This document shows, piece by piece, positions 46,101 to 56,825 of a DNA stretch of 64,000 nt. Location of the stretch: the NCBI GenBank assembly GCA_007922305.1, contig ML677476.1:439675-503674 (forward strand). The letters run 5' to 3'. The notes under the pieces are model-generated. The model searched no databases, was not told where the DNA came from, and worked only from the letters and a program-made list of their open reading frames with translations. The translations under genes were made by a program, and so were the position numbers. The DNA comes from Dermatemys mawii. Its lineage: Eukaryota; Chordata; Testudines; Dermatemydidae. Each line of letters opens with the position of its first letter. Positions within the stretch are counted from its first letter, which is position 1.

Positions 46101-48608
46101 TCAGGTAAGGATCATAACAGCACTTATCATATTCATGATTTAACTAATACATATTATGACCAACTTCCTCCCAGTGAGGTCTGCTAGGCTAAGGGATGTG
46201 GTGGAAACTGTATGGCTTGCATAATTTTAAAACTAGGCTAGACTGGGTCCCTACAACTTAGGGAGCTTTACCACATTGGCAGAGAGAGAGACTAGATAAC
46301 CTACTAGATTTTTTTTCTTGTGGGAGCAGATAATTTTATCTACTGATTCTTGCCTCTTGTCCAACAATTTGTGGTTGAACCAGTGTATATGTTTGTATGT
46401 ATATGCCTAATTAAAAAAATTCCAGATGACTGAGAATCTACTATGTTGCTTGGGTTTCATCCCCATTATATCCTAAATGGTTTTCTATGAAGGGTGAATA
46501 AGACACTATGAAAACTACATAGTGTTTCTGTTTCCTTTCCTACAAGATGTAACATATTCTGCCACATTGGGTAATAAAATAATATGTCCAAATCTCAACT
46601 TCATAGGAAAATGTTTTTAAATGTATATTTTATTATATTAAAATATAGAGCCCTTCATACTCACTCATTTATTTACTCTTCTCTCTCTAGGTGGTTTGGT
46701 ACAAGTCTTACCAGATTGGATGTGCAATTGCCTTTTGTCCTCAGAGATTTTACAGATACTATTATGTTTGCCATTACTGCCCTGCGTATGTATTCACTAG
46801 GGATTTCATTGATTATCAGAATTCCTTAGTGCTTTAGTTCATCAAAATGATCCAAGGAGCTGTCAGCTACATTGCAGAATGCAGCATATTTTTTAAAGTG
46901 GGCTTATGGTCAGAGGAGCAATTCAATAATAATGGTATGCAGAAGCATACACGCAAATTACATTCTGAAATAAAACAACCATAAAATTCCCAAAAATTGC
47001 CCAGTGAGGTCTGCTCTGCTTAAAAAATCTAAGTATTTTTTCTTAACAGGTGGGTAAGTGAAAAAGAAGACGCTCGTATTTCTAACTAATAGGAGCCTGC
47101 AAGAAACTTTCCATAGGACATGTTATCTACTAAATGCCTCCTGCAGGGTTTATTGCACCTTCCTCTGAAGTAGCAGCACTAGTCATTGTGTGCCCTCTAC
47201 CCAGCATGGCACATAAGCATTTGCAAGTAGCGTAAGCAATCTATCATTAATGAAGCTGCAAGTCTGTCATGGAGGTCACAGAAGTCACAGATTCCACGAC
47301 TTTCTGTGACCTCTGTGACTTCTGCAGTGGCGGGGCCTGGCTCAGGGATTGCCCGGATGGGGCAGCCCCTGGACCAGTAGCAGCAGTTTGGGTGTGTGGA
47401 AGGTGGCTCAGGGCCAGAGGCAGGAGGTTGGGAGATGTGTGGGGGTGCTTACCTCAGGGTGAGGGGCTCCCCAGCTCCCACTGGCATGTCCCTGCAGCTT
47501 CTAGGCGGAGGAGGGCCCAGAGGCGGATCCGTGCCGCACACTGCCCGCCCCCCACAGGCCCCTGAACGTCCAATTGGCTGTGGTTCCCGGCCAATGGGCG
47601 CTGCAGTAGCTGGCACTTGTGGCGGGAGCAGTACCCTGAGCTCCCTGGCCCCTCCACTGGCTAGGAACTGCAGGGACGTGGAGCGGGTAGGGAACCCCAC
47701 CCCTACCAGTCCCATCAATCCTCCACTCCCGACCATCAGCAAGGGTCATGGACCACGCTTCCAGGCCCACCACCACCAGCAGGGTCCCAGGCCACCTCCC
47801 CCAGTACCCATGGCGCCCCCTGGATCACCCACCCCCAGAGCACCCATGGCCCTCCACCCAAGTTTTAGTCACTGGTATTTTTAGTAAAAGTCATGGACAG
47901 GTCACGGGCCATGAATTTTTGTTTACTGCCCATGACCAGTCCATAACTTTTACTAAAAATACCTGTGACTAAAATGTAGCCTTAATCACTAACAATAAAG
48001 ACAACAGGGTAAGATTTTCACAGCAGTGAGGGGGATTAGGCCCTACACCTTTGATTCACTTTAATATTTAGATTTTGACAGTTGAAATTATTGTTTGACA
48101 CACACCAGACGAAGGGTGTGTCTATATTGCAGCCCGGGATGTGATTGCAGCTCATGTAGATGCGTCTCTGCTTGTTTTATTCTCACGTGCTTGCAAAATA
48201 TAGCAGAGAGTGTGGTAGAGCAGACATCAGCCCATGCTGTATAAGCCTACCTGACCCCATGGGGCACATACTCACTGGTCTAATCCAGGGGTTTTCAAAC
48301 TGGGGGGTCAGGACTCCTCAGGGGGTTGTGAGGTTATTACATGGAGGCTTACGAGCTGTCAGCCTTCACCCCACACCGTGCTTTGCCTCCAGCATCTATA
48401 ATGGTGCTATATATATTTTTAAAAAAGTAATTTTAATTTATAAGGGGGGGGTCGCACTCAGAGGCTTGCTATGAGAATGGGGTCACTAGTACAAGAGTTT
48501 GAGAACCACTGATCTACTCTGTGCTGAAGCCTGCCCCATAGCATCTTTGCTTTTTTAGCATTGCGGTTCGATTAGAACTAGTGCAGGCACGTCAACACAA
48601 CCAGCAAA

Positions 48609-48648
<40 letters not shown>

Positions 48649-50965
48649 CCTGACTGCAGTATAAACGTCCCCTGTGTGTAAAGGAAGATGTGTGTTGCAG
48701 ACTGGCTTTACATTTTATACTGCTTAATTTTACCATTTCAGGGGGAATTATGAAAACTTAATGAGCACACCTTACAAATCCGGGCCAGTGTGTGGAGATT
48801 GCCCTCATGCTTGTGACAATGGACTATGCAGTAAGTTTTAGCAGTTTGACGTACAGCTGTGGCAAAGTTGTCACTTACTAAAACAATGTTTAATTCCCTT
48901 GGCGGGAAGGCTTTGGGAAATTATCAAGCCAAAAATCTCGCCCACAGAACGTGATTGCGAGGCCCTTACGCACGCTCATTGCTAACCATGTTATATTTAA
49001 CAATGAGCATGTGTACAGGCTTATGTAAGGCCTGTTGAGAGGGGATTGTTATCCTGTCAGGGAACCGTCATAATGTTATCATATCCCCATCAGAAAAGAA
49101 GACTGAGGAGGACATGATAACATTCTTCAGAGATGTCAAATTTCATTATAAAGGAGACGGTGATCAATTGTTCTGCACATCTTCCCTGGGCAGGACAAGA
49201 AGTGATAGTTTATAATCAGAGAGATCTCTGTTAGATACTAGGAAAATCTTTCTAACTATAAAGATAGCTAAGGACGGAAACATGTTACTCGGGAGGATGT
49301 GGAATCCTGGCATTAGAAGTTTATTTTTTTAAGAACAGGCTAGGTAAGTATGTCAGGAATGGTCTAGGAAGACTTAATGCTGCCTCAGCATGGGGGCAGA
49401 TGACCTCTCAAGGTTCCTTCCAGCCCTACATTTCTATGATTCTATACTGAATAGGACTTTGCAAGTATTCGTATTTATTATTTGCTTTGTGCTTCTGAGC
49501 CGCTGTCAGGACCCTGTTGTGCGAGGCACCACGTAAGTATACAATGAGTTCTATTGAAATCAGTGAGAGAATTTGTGAAGTAAATTTATAGAGAGAGATT
49601 ATACAGAGAGAAATATAGCTATGCATATACTGCTTAATATGAGCCAGGAGATCGTCGAGTTCCCTACCTCCGCCCCCCAAAAAAGAAAAAGGAACTTGTG
49701 ACAATGTTAAAAATATTTAACACCTATAATGGCATGAGCGAGTTCCGTCTAGGGTTTTAGAGCAAGTCATTCATCCAGTCCATGAGGGAAAATGGCATTT
49801 TCCTACTCTCGTTCTGGGTAATAGTCTTGAGCCCTCAGTGTGGAACTTTTCCTCACCATAGTGAGCATTTACTCTTGCAAGTAGCTCCACTGAAGCCAGT
49901 GGAACTAAGTGCTCCAGCAAGTGAGTGAGCATTGACACATACCAGACCTTTGTGTTTCATGCATGAGTCCCTTTGCCTCTGAACAACAAATTTCTTCTAA
50001 GATTGCTGTGGTGCCTCTCTAACTGCAGCAGCTTCCAGGTGATATATGAGAAAAAGCTGGCCCAGTGGCTGAGTGTTTCACCTGCTATGTCTCCTAATGT
50101 TCCTCCCCAGGCAGAGAGAGGCATCTCTCATCCCCCTCTCTCATGCAATGGACTGTCAGTGCCTTTTGCTAACAACCAAAGTTATTTGTATTTGTACTTT
50201 AAGAACTGCAGAGTATATAGGAAAACGTGCAATGGATTTTGCTGCTGTAACTTCCGAGAGCCCCGTATGGACAGATTGTAGAACTCCTGGGGGTGCTGCA
50301 CCTGGGGCAGGCACTGTGCTTCTGGGAGTAAAGGGACAGTATGGCTGCTCTCCAAGTGAGATTGTGCCATGCCCCAGGGCAAAGCTACAAGAGAAGTAGG
50401 TCAGATCCTCATGCCCTCTTTCTCTTGAACTACCAGGCAGATATAATGATACACTTCACAGAATACACCAGATTTGTAAATCTGGATAGCTCATTCTTGG
50501 GACAAAACTCTTATGGGGAATAGAAGGAGAGAGAACTGATCTAGTCTTATTAAAATGTGACTGACCTCCAAACCTGACTTTCCTGATTTGTAATTGTATT
50601 GGAATAAGCTGTGTTAAAACAAAAAGTATTGCTGCACCTGATAAATTGCCTTAAACTAAGTGAACAATTTTTCTGTTAGACTTTTACGACTTTACTGGGG
50701 AACAAATAAAACTGAACATAAAAAATAATGCAGTGAAAAGTGGTTATTGAGTCAAAATATGCTTTGAAGGAAACAGTGCGGGGCTTTTTCCCCCTCCTCT
50801 TGTTAATACCTAATCTCATGCTGTGTTTCATTTTCAGCCAATCCTTGTAACTATGTGGACATTTCCTCAAGCTGTCCTAATTTTAAAAAGTTCCCTGGAT
50901 GTACAAATCCCACAGTCAAGGCAAGATGTCCTGCCTCCTGCCATTGCACCACTGAAATAAAATAA
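37055..50965 (+). CDS. CRISP: CRISP family secreted protein, copy B (7 coding exons, spliced)
   Basis: A second intact CRISP gene, same strand, about 35 kb downstream of copy A. Exon lengths and phases are identical to A, giving 240 residues with 16 cysteines and about 78 per cent identity. The signal peptide is unchanged. The CAP cavity residues are kept: [22 protein letters not shown]. Signature 2 reads [12 protein letters not shown]. Intron 1 is about 7 kb because a hAT element split by a CR1 LINE sits in it. The C-terminal exon is basic (FKKF, VKARC) where A is acidic, and the A glycosylation sequon is absent. A likely untranslated first exon and TATA box lie near 32.6 kb. The structure argues for a functional, diverging paralogue rather than a pseudogene; expression and target are unknown. 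Confidence 0.95.
37405..37815. mobile_element. hAT-like element in intron 1 of copy B
   Basis: Left end CAATGGTGGCTCTCAACCTT and right end ATCGGTTGAGACTCACTG are inverted repeats of the CAGTGGTTCTCAACC type, with CTGTACCACTTTCAGGAGCC and GATGTACCCCCTGG inside. Copy A lacks it (continuous at about 2757-2768). Target duplication is not clean. Confidence 0.8.
38815..39238 (+). promoter_or_regulatory. CR1 5' UTR with a duplicated promoter-proximal segment
   Basis: GACCTAGGAGGGAAGGCCTT followed by AAAAGCCAGAGGCT occurs at 38817 and again about 342 bases on at 39160, each followed by related GGGAGTTTGAGAG sequence. Direct 5' UTR repeats of this kind are compatible with a LINE internal promoter region; promoter activity is inferred. 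Confidence 0.55.
39239..39625 (+). pseudogene. CR1 ORF1 N-terminal fragment
   Basis: About 130 codons with a zinc-binding cluster [16 protein letters not shown] followed by a coiled-coil-like stretch ([20 protein letters not shown]), typical of the first third of CR1 ORF1. It ends where the inverted segment begins. Confidence 0.82.
39625..40905 (-). pseudogene. Inverted CR1 segment: ORF1 esterase and start of ORF2 endonuclease
   Basis: Minus strand 40885-40356 gives the rest of ORF1, with GDSLLRRME and [11 protein letters not shown], the SGNH-esterase-like blocks of CR1 ORF1. Then 40146-39640 gives ORF2 start: [30 protein letters not shown] and a region ending NFNYPD of the apurinic-type endonuclease. 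The plus strand picks up the rest of the endonuclease after 40905. Confidence 0.83.
40906..42715 (+). pseudogene. CR1 ORF2 remnant: endonuclease end, reverse transcriptase, C-terminus
   Basis: In order: [18 protein letters not shown] and [10 protein letters not shown] (endonuclease end, 41010-41110); RT with [34 protein letters not shown] and catalytic FADDTKL (41718-42035); and the C-terminal segment [20 protein letters not shown] (42405-42716). Stops and frameshifts are present, so it is inactive. Confidence 0.88.
42221..42404 (+). other. Frameshifted CR1 thumb region
   Basis: Non-open stretch linking the RT and C-terminal parts; it retains GAAAGATGTGAACAAAATGG and AGAAGAGCAACAAAAATGAT, standard CR1 ORF2 sequence. 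Confidence 0.6.
43318..43521 (+). pseudogene. Second, inverted copy of the hAT dimerisation domain
   Basis: Plus-strand peptide with [37 protein letters not shown] and [15 protein letters not shown], then a stop: the hATC domain again, in the opposite orientation to the copy at 38639-38814. Its surroundings to 43912 form the right-hand arm of the foldback. Confidence 0.85.
44101..44217 (+). CDS. CRISP: CRISP copy B coding exon 2
   Basis: Thirty-nine codons with acceptor TTTAG and donor GTAAGA. The helix [14 protein letters not shown] is unchanged from copy A, while the preceding mature N-terminus differs at seven positions. Confidence 0.94.
44702..44789 (+). CDS. CRISP: CRISP copy B coding exon 3
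   Basis: Twenty-nine codons plus one base encoding [17 protein letters not shown] and on to NRRTT. Acceptor TTTAAG, donor GTAAGT. Four residues differ from copy A. Confidence 0.93.
45959..46104 (+). CDS. CRISP: CRISP copy B coding exon 4
   Basis: Encodes [10 protein letters not shown] to GAVIGHYTQ. The tandem CAGCAG acceptor seen in copy A is retained, with alternative starts at 45959 (Thr-Val) and 45962 (Met), both in frame. Donor GTAAGG. Ten of 48 residues differ from copy A. Confidence 0.94.
46691..46785 (+). CDS. CRISP: CRISP copy B coding exon 5
   Basis: Encodes [11 protein letters not shown] to YYYVCHYCP after acceptor CTCTAG; donor [14 protein letters not shown] replaces the acidic CPESEYNY of copy A, changing local charge by about four units. 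Confidence 0.94.
47252..47983. mobile_element. GC-rich DNA element with subterminal hairpins, intron 5 of copy B
   Basis: Left end GAAGCTGCAAG, right end AAAATGTAGCCTT. Near the left end GTCACAGAAGTCACAG pairs with TCTGTGACCTCTGTGAC; near the right end AGTAAAAGTCATGGACAGG pairs with CCAGTCCATAACTTTTACT. The body is GC-rich with accidental open frames. Same family as 60445-61137; absent from copy A. Confidence 0.75.
48286..48511. mobile_element. hAT MITE in intron 5 of copy B
   Basis: Ends CAGGGGTTTTCAAACTGG and GAGTTTGAGAACCACTG are inverted repeats; flanks GTCTAATC and ATCTACTC match at 6 of 8. Copy A has no counterpart between CACATACTCAC and GTGCTGAAGCCTG. Confidence 0.8.
48610..48645 (+). 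repeat. (AC)n microsatellite
   Basis: About 18 uninterrupted CA units in intron 5 of copy B; absent from copy A, which reads AATCACACCCACTCC at this place. Confidence 0.95.
48742..48830 (+). CDS. CRISP: CRISP copy B coding exon 6 (CAP end and hinge)
   Basis: Encodes [14 protein letters not shown] and [15 protein letters not shown] with split codons at both ends. Acceptor TTTCAG, donor GTAAGT. The NVT sequon of copy A is replaced by NLM. Confidence 0.93.
49310..49445 (+). mobile_element. CR1 3' tail fragment, intron 6 of copy B
   Basis: Orthologous in position to the copy A fragment at 12660-12790, ending in CCTTCCAGCCCTACATTTC and a TATGATTCTA tail. Confidence 0.7.
49465..49545 (+). repeat. 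MIR-like SINE fragment, intron 6 of copy B
   Basis: Counterpart of 12805-12905, shorter, with GGACCCTGTTGTGCGAGGCA. Confidence 0.45.
50838..50965 (+). CDS. CRISP: CRISP copy B coding exon 7 (ICR-like C-terminus)
   Basis: Forty-one codons and TAA after acceptor TTTCAG. All six cysteines are kept, but 16 of the other residues differ from copy A, mostly to neutral or basic ones (FKKF, VKARC). The stop context with overlapping AATAAA is the same as in A. Confidence 0.94.
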
Positions 50966-51585
50966 CAGACTCTGATTCCTCCCTTCATGGCAATTCTTCT
51001 TTTTAATGACAGCACCATTTAGAAAATCAGGGTCCCTTCTTGCAGTCCTTATATATGAAATCCTACTAACCTCAATGGGGTGACTCATCTGAGTAAAGGC
51101 TGTAGGATCTGACCAGTCATCTCATGCTTTTTCCTGCTTTAATTCTTGGTTTTAAAATGTAGTAGATTATTCTTCCTTGCAAGAAATTCACCATTGTACG
51201 TGCTAGACTTGTACAACATTGAATGACTGAAATTTCATCTCTATCAATATCATCTTCAGCCTTTACAAAATGCCATCTAAAGGTCACTTCCTGTCAAGAT
51301 ATACTTGTGGCATCCTTATTCTGAAAATAATCCCATTGATGCAATGGGCCAGACTTCTCTGTCATCATACGTGTTGAGAGCCGCCTTACTGCACAATCAA
51401 CGGGATCAGTAAGTCTATTCTTGAAAGCAATTATCACACAAGGAAGGAAGGATTATGAGACAGGGAAATGGTCTCCTAATAACAAATAGAAAGCTGTCAC
51501 CTGAATTACTTTCAAATCATTTGTCTTTCCTGTGTAACTCATTAAATTACTCGTTCAATACTGCACAACTTGTTTTGGCTTTTAT
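50966..51585 (+). other. Probable 3' UTR of CRISP copy B
   Basis: Counterpart of the copy A 3' UTR, about 290 bases shorter than A to the shared ATTAAA at 51541-51546. It contains no recognisable transposon. Confidence 0.4.
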
Positions 51586-52264
51586 TACTTTTGTTTCATG
51601 TAAAATACTGTTTAGCCAACTTTCATGGATGTAGGTCTTTATCAGAATATTTTGTCCATATAGCTTTGATGCTGCAAGCCATGTTTGACTGATATGTCTG
51701 GAAACACTGCAGAAGATCTATAACTGTCACTTATATTTTGAAGGGGTAACATTTTTTCTAATAGAAATAGACAAAGAATGTAGAGATGAGAGAAGCACGT
51801 TTAGTTAAATTAACAACAACAAAGTTCTGAGGCTCACAAATAAAGGACAGGTGGAATGAGTAAAGACTTTTCATGTAAGGAGGTGGCATTTCACTAAGAG
51901 TGAATTTGGCTGCAGGAGGTTCCCAGAGGGGGAGGTGGATCTAATGATCTCCCCCTAAGAGCAGCTGTGCAGGGGATGGACAAGTCCTGTCCCTCCCCAG
52001 CCCAGCTGGAGCTAGGAGCTCCCTGGCTGGGACACTCCTAGCAGAAGGGGGAAGATCGGATTTCATGAGGAAGGGCTTATTTCACAGTCTGACATGTTTT
52101 TCATAGCCATGAAATTGGTAGGGCCTTAGTTATAATAAATTTTGGAAGGGATATTAAACCTCATGCTTCAGGGCTAAGCTAAACTCAAACCATTTGAGAT
52201 GAGGAATAGATTTAATTTAGGGGGTGTGGGGTGGGGGGAGAGAATTATCCCACATCTACCTACT

Positions 52265-52372
52265 GCAGGATTCTTACACCTTCTGAAGTAGCTAGTGCTG
52301 GACACTGTCAGAGACAGGATACTGGATTAGATGAACCCCTGGTCTGATCCAGTTGGGCGCTTCCTAGATTAC
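52265..52372 (+). mobile_element. CR1 3' end fragment
   Basis: Contains GACAGGATACTGGATTAGAT and CCCTGGTCTGATCCAGTTGG, the forward version of the CR1 3' end seen inverted at 5740 and 62470. Confidence 0.8.
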
Positions 52373-52959
52373 CTGTGAATAACAGACGTCAACCCATTGC
52401 ACAAGTGACACTATATATGGAATGTGACTTCCTCTCTCAAACTTTGTTGACTTGTTGGCAACTGTCTCAAAATACTGCCTCCTCTGCTTGGTTATAGGGT
52501 GTCATCCAAAGCCCTCTGAAGCCAATGGAATGAACTTACCAGTGAATTTCTGTTGTGCGAGTTTGCGGGAGGACTTGGGGAACATCTGTTCAGGCATTTT
52601 TTAATATAAAAGTTTTCCTGGAACTAAGTGTTCAACTATATTTCCCCATACTTCACTACAAAATAAACTTTGAACTCTTTGCCTGGGCAAGTGGTCTGCA
52701 AAGGGTTAACAACCCTGTCTGCATCTCCCTCCTTGCTTTCTTTCTCATATCAAGGGCTCATTCACATCAGTTGGGGATTGTTTGTTAGAGGGGAGGCTGG
52801 TGCAGACTCAGGTGCAGACATGGTTAAATTGCCTGTAGATATCTAGTGTCTGGATTCCAGACCGGAGCCACTTTTAAGCATTTTCAGCAATGAGGCCCAA
52901 AAGCTATTTTATTGGGAAGTTAATTTTTAGTTCTGTACATGATACTTGCAAATGTATAC

Positions 52960-53060
52960 AGTGGATTCCAGTTAATTGGGACACATCGGGACTGGAACAA
53001 TTCGGCCCGATTAAGCAACTGCCCCAATTAACTAGTGGCCTGATTAACCAGAATCCACTG
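52960..53060. mobile_element. 101-bp MITE with TA flanks (pogo/Tc1-like)
   Basis: Ends CAGTGGATTCCAGTTAAT and ATTAACCAGAATCCACTG are inverted repeats, flanked directly by TA on both sides. Family assigned from end sequence style and TA target. Confidence 0.8.
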
Positions 53061-53485
53061 TATATATATATGTGAGTCCATTACTTGTGAGTCTTTTCTA
53101 GTTAGACATATTGATTTTTCCTCTGAGTGACACAGGTGACTCATTTTACCTGTAAATCTATGAATGTTAAAGTAAACTTCAATGCAGATAATGTGAATCA
53201 ATTTAAATTTCTACTAACAACATTGCATATCGTGTAGAATATATACAGATGTAGGTCAACAGACTGTGCTAAAAGTAGAAGCACAAATAGCTGAAATACA
53301 GTTTTCTTCTGTTCTGTTCCAAGGGTATGATTCTCTGTTGACATACACCAGTGAAAAGTGGGGATAAAACACCATGCTTCTTATTTGATAGTGTGTTCAT
53401 GCCTATTTTGCACTGATGTAAATGCCTGCACTAAATGGCCCCTGCTGAAGAACCAAGCCTTTTTTCCCTCCAGACTTCATGGGTA

Positions 53486-53686
53486 TATCTACAGTAAGAA
53501 AAATTGTGTTTTTAAAATGTGATAGGTGAGACTTAAAATCCTAGTGTAGACAGGGCCAGATGTAGTTTTAACATGTGTTGTCTGCTTCAAGTGAGTCTAG
53601 ACCTGTCTATAGGATTTTAAAACATGTTGGATATCATGTACTAGCTATCACATTTTAAAAACACACCATTTTTCCTACTGTAGATA
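53486..53686. mobile_element. Foldback MITE, about 200 bp
   Basis: Arms of about 40 bases at 53486-53525 and 53645-53686 (TATCTACAGTA...TTTTTAAAATGTGATAG, inverted) with few mismatches; an inner pair TTAAAATCCTAGTGTAGACA / TGTCTATAGGATTTTAA extends the fold. No transposase. Confidence 0.8.
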
Positions 53687-54424
53687 GGACTCATCTGGTT
53701 TACATTTTGATAGCTATGTTAAGTGTATGTTGCTATGACAGTTTTGACAGTTATGACAGTGTTGAGGGATGTGGCTTTTCTGAGCTGTGGGAAATTGGTG
53801 TCAAGATTCTCTTGGATGTATTGCTTTTGTCATTCAGTTACTGGAGGATTTTGTCTCGGTTCAATCTGGAATCTCAGACTTTCTTCCAAAATGCTGCAGA
53901 GGCAAAAGTGTTGTTTGAATGATTTTTTCCCATATTAAAAACTATATCTTCGGTAGAGGAGAGTAAATAAGATACAAAATTCATCTGCCCCCCTCAGATA
54001 TCTGCTGGATATTTCCTCAGACCTGATGCTGTATTCTGATCTGTACAAATTGACTGCTACACCTGGACAGAGCTCCAATGATTTGAGGAGTCTGTCAGGA
54101 TGCACGTATGAGTCACAGTACAGGATTATAACATAGCAATATTGTTTGTGGGTCAGGTGTTAGACATCTACATTTACCATCCATAAAAGGGCCCCCTGAG
54201 TGAAATCTAAGGGTTTATGAGGAAAAATAAAAAAAACAACCAAGGAGCTAAGAAATAGGAATTTGTCTGAAAATGCAGTTTAGTTATCAAGAAATTTCCT
54301 TCTCGTCTATGAATCCCTAGCACTGAATTTTCTTTACAAACCCAGAAACATAAGTGCGGTAATGGGGGACAGGCATTTATCTGAACACCTCATAATCTAT
54401 AATGCATTTAGCATCATAACATAC

Positions 54425-54500
54425 CTTTGAAATAATGAAACGCCATTACCCCCATATTACAGGTGGAGAACCGAGGCACAATTGCACAGATCCACAGAAG
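54425..54500 (+). repeat. MIR-like SINE fragment
   Basis: CCCCATATTACAGGTGGAGA followed by ACCGAGGCACA is the conserved MIR-type segment. Confidence 0.55.
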
Positions 54501-54534
54501 AATTTAGATGTTATTATACATTTTTGGGGCAAAG

Positions 54535-54645
54535 AGGCTGAGGCCAGATTTGGTCCAGCAACATCCAATAACTGTAAGCTCAAACTAACCAAATTCAGAC
54601 TGCAAATAAGATATACATTTTTTAACAGTGAAGGAAATTTAATGT
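54535..54645 (+). mobile_element. CR1 ORF2 3' fragment
   Basis: CTCAAACTAACCAAATTCAG followed by ACTGCAAATAAG and TTTTTTAACAGTGAAGG, the same part of CR1 as at 28410-28463. Confidence 0.65.
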
Positions 54646-56825
54646 TGGGTAATTGTTTTGGGGAAGTTCTCTGACTTTTGTCATACAGGAAGCCAGACTA
54701 AATTATCACAACAGTCTCTTTTCACCTTAGAATCTATTAATTCCATTTCCTGTTACTATCATTATTTCTAGAATTTAAGTGAATGCACCCTATTTTCAGA
54801 GTCCTATTACCCTAAATCTGCCCAAAGGAGAATCATACTCAATGCAAAATCTGTTCTATTTCTGAGGTGAAGTAATTTGAGTACAACAATTGCCCCAGAT
54901 ATGGATTCATTAAGGAAATAGTTGGATTCCTCATAATACAATCACAGTATTCAACTCACATTGCACAACAAGAGATAAGAAATCCATTCCCGTTTGTCTC
55001 ATCCCAACCCACAAGAAATAGTTTTGCAATAACTCACAGCAGTGAACTGAACTGGTGTAACCAGTAACCTGTCTACATATGTCTCATCCTAGATAACAAT
55101 GTATGTGTTCCCGTCCATCACACATAGTCTACTCAGCTACTGGTATTTCTTTTCTTGAATTAGAAAATAATTGACTCTGTCCGTCACCGCTGTAGTTATG
55201 GGGAGGGGAGCAGGTGGGCAAAAGGGACTGCAAATATGGAAGCCAAATCAAGGTCCTTTAAAAAGTCAGGCCCTAAGCCAATATACTGAGACCTGGCTGA
55301 GAAGTATTGTTATTGAGCCAGACTCTGATACTCTGATTCATTTTGAACGGTACCTTGCAAGAAATCCCATTGGTTTTAAGGGGGCCATTCATGGTGAAAA
55401 GGTGCTATTCAATGTGAGTTAATAACTTATAACTATGGACCTGACTGTATTCGTGAGGAGTCCTTCTTGGCAGTGTCTGGGCAGTGGTTAAGGAACATGT
55501 AATTCTGTGATCTTTGTGTACAGGGAAAAAAACAAACCAATAGCCACTCCCTTTCCCTTTCTTGTTTTGTTAATTCTGCTTTTCTTTCTGCTATGATGCA
55601 AGCCGGGCAGGGACTCTGGTTCATGGATTACTCTTTTTGTTCCTCTATTGTAAATATGATTTTGAGGATTAGCTTTAAACGGTTGCACCACTCATGACTC
55701 CTGTGACACTACCATGTGACAGCGGCATACATCTCTGTCTGCTGTCATTGAGATATCCCCTCAAGGACTGTGCCCTGAGGTAGGTCATATTTCAGAGATC
55801 ATGAGGTTCTTATTTAGCCTCATTTGTGTTTCAGAACACTTACATTTTAGTATGTTAATCTAAGCACTTTCAATGAGCGAGAATAAGAGAGTCCAGACTT
55901 ACTCAGTCCTCCTGATGGAAGAAGCCCTTAAACATTTCACTGGGAGTGGAGGAGCAGCAGCTGTTTGCAGCTCGCACTTGGAGCAGTAGTTCATATCTGC
56001 AGGTCGTGCCCATACACATACTGACTGTAAAATTACCAGTTCAGTAGAGCTCCTAGGCAGACTCCTAGGATAGCAGCTGTGCTTCTGTCCAGCCCCGAAC
56101 TGCTAAGGTTGGCAGAACTCACGGGAGAGGAGCGGAATAACTACCTGCCCTCCCCTGATGGGGGAACCCCCCTTTGCACAGCTAATCAGGCAATTGCACA
56201 GGGTGCATTCCTGCAACTTGCACTGGTGGGAGTGAATGTAGCCCAAGGTACCTGTTCTCTGCTTGACTGTGACATACACAGCAGAAAATTTATTCTAAGA
56301 ATATGACTGGTGACTTTGGAATGACAGGCACTGTCCTGGCACTCTGGTAAACTTTTTGTTTTCATTCTCAGCAAGGCTTATGGATTCCCACTTTTTAAAA
56401 TGTATCAACTTATTTTCCCCAAAGAGCTAACATGAAGGTAGCAAGTTACTGCCAAGGAAATGAACAAGCCAATGGGTTCATTCTTCTTTTGAATACGATG
56501 TGAATTTAACACTTCCAAAGAAAGCAATTTCATAACTAAGCAGGTGTGAAGCCTCACTAAGGGATGCAGACTACATCAGACTGATGCACAGCTAGTGTTT
56601 TTTTAGGCATGTAGCCAAAGACTGCTATGGGCCTTGCTGATCCTAGATAATAGGAGTTTTCAAAATGTGGGATAGGCTCCATAGCTTCTCTCTTGGTTAG
56701 CAATTTATACCAGATAAAAAACAGCACTGGGAAACAATGGGGCACACTGGAAGTAGCACTGGCACACACCAGAGAAAGGCCATGTTGCTCATTAAGGTTC
56801 TGATCCTCCAAGCACTTACTAACTT

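Larger units (their letters stand above)
34567..51910 (+). repeat. Segmental duplication, unit B (main part)
   Basis: Collinear with 1-16070, beginning at a shared stretch around AACCCTAA(A/G)GAT and ending near GTGAATTTGGC at 51900-51910. Private insertions are at 37405-37815, 38278-43912, 47252-47983 and 48286-48511. 34567-37052 has no gene of its own. Confidence 0.9.

Noticed and set aside
45783..46187. 134-codon open frame covering exon 4 of CRISP copy B
   Set aside because: It is a chance frame through intron and exon 4, partly in the wrong phase. The real exon is 45959-46104, as shown by splice sites and copy A.
47396..47884. 162-codon open frame in intron 5 of copy B
   Set aside because: Pro/Gly-rich frame within a GC-rich nonautonomous element; not conserved in the second copy of the family.
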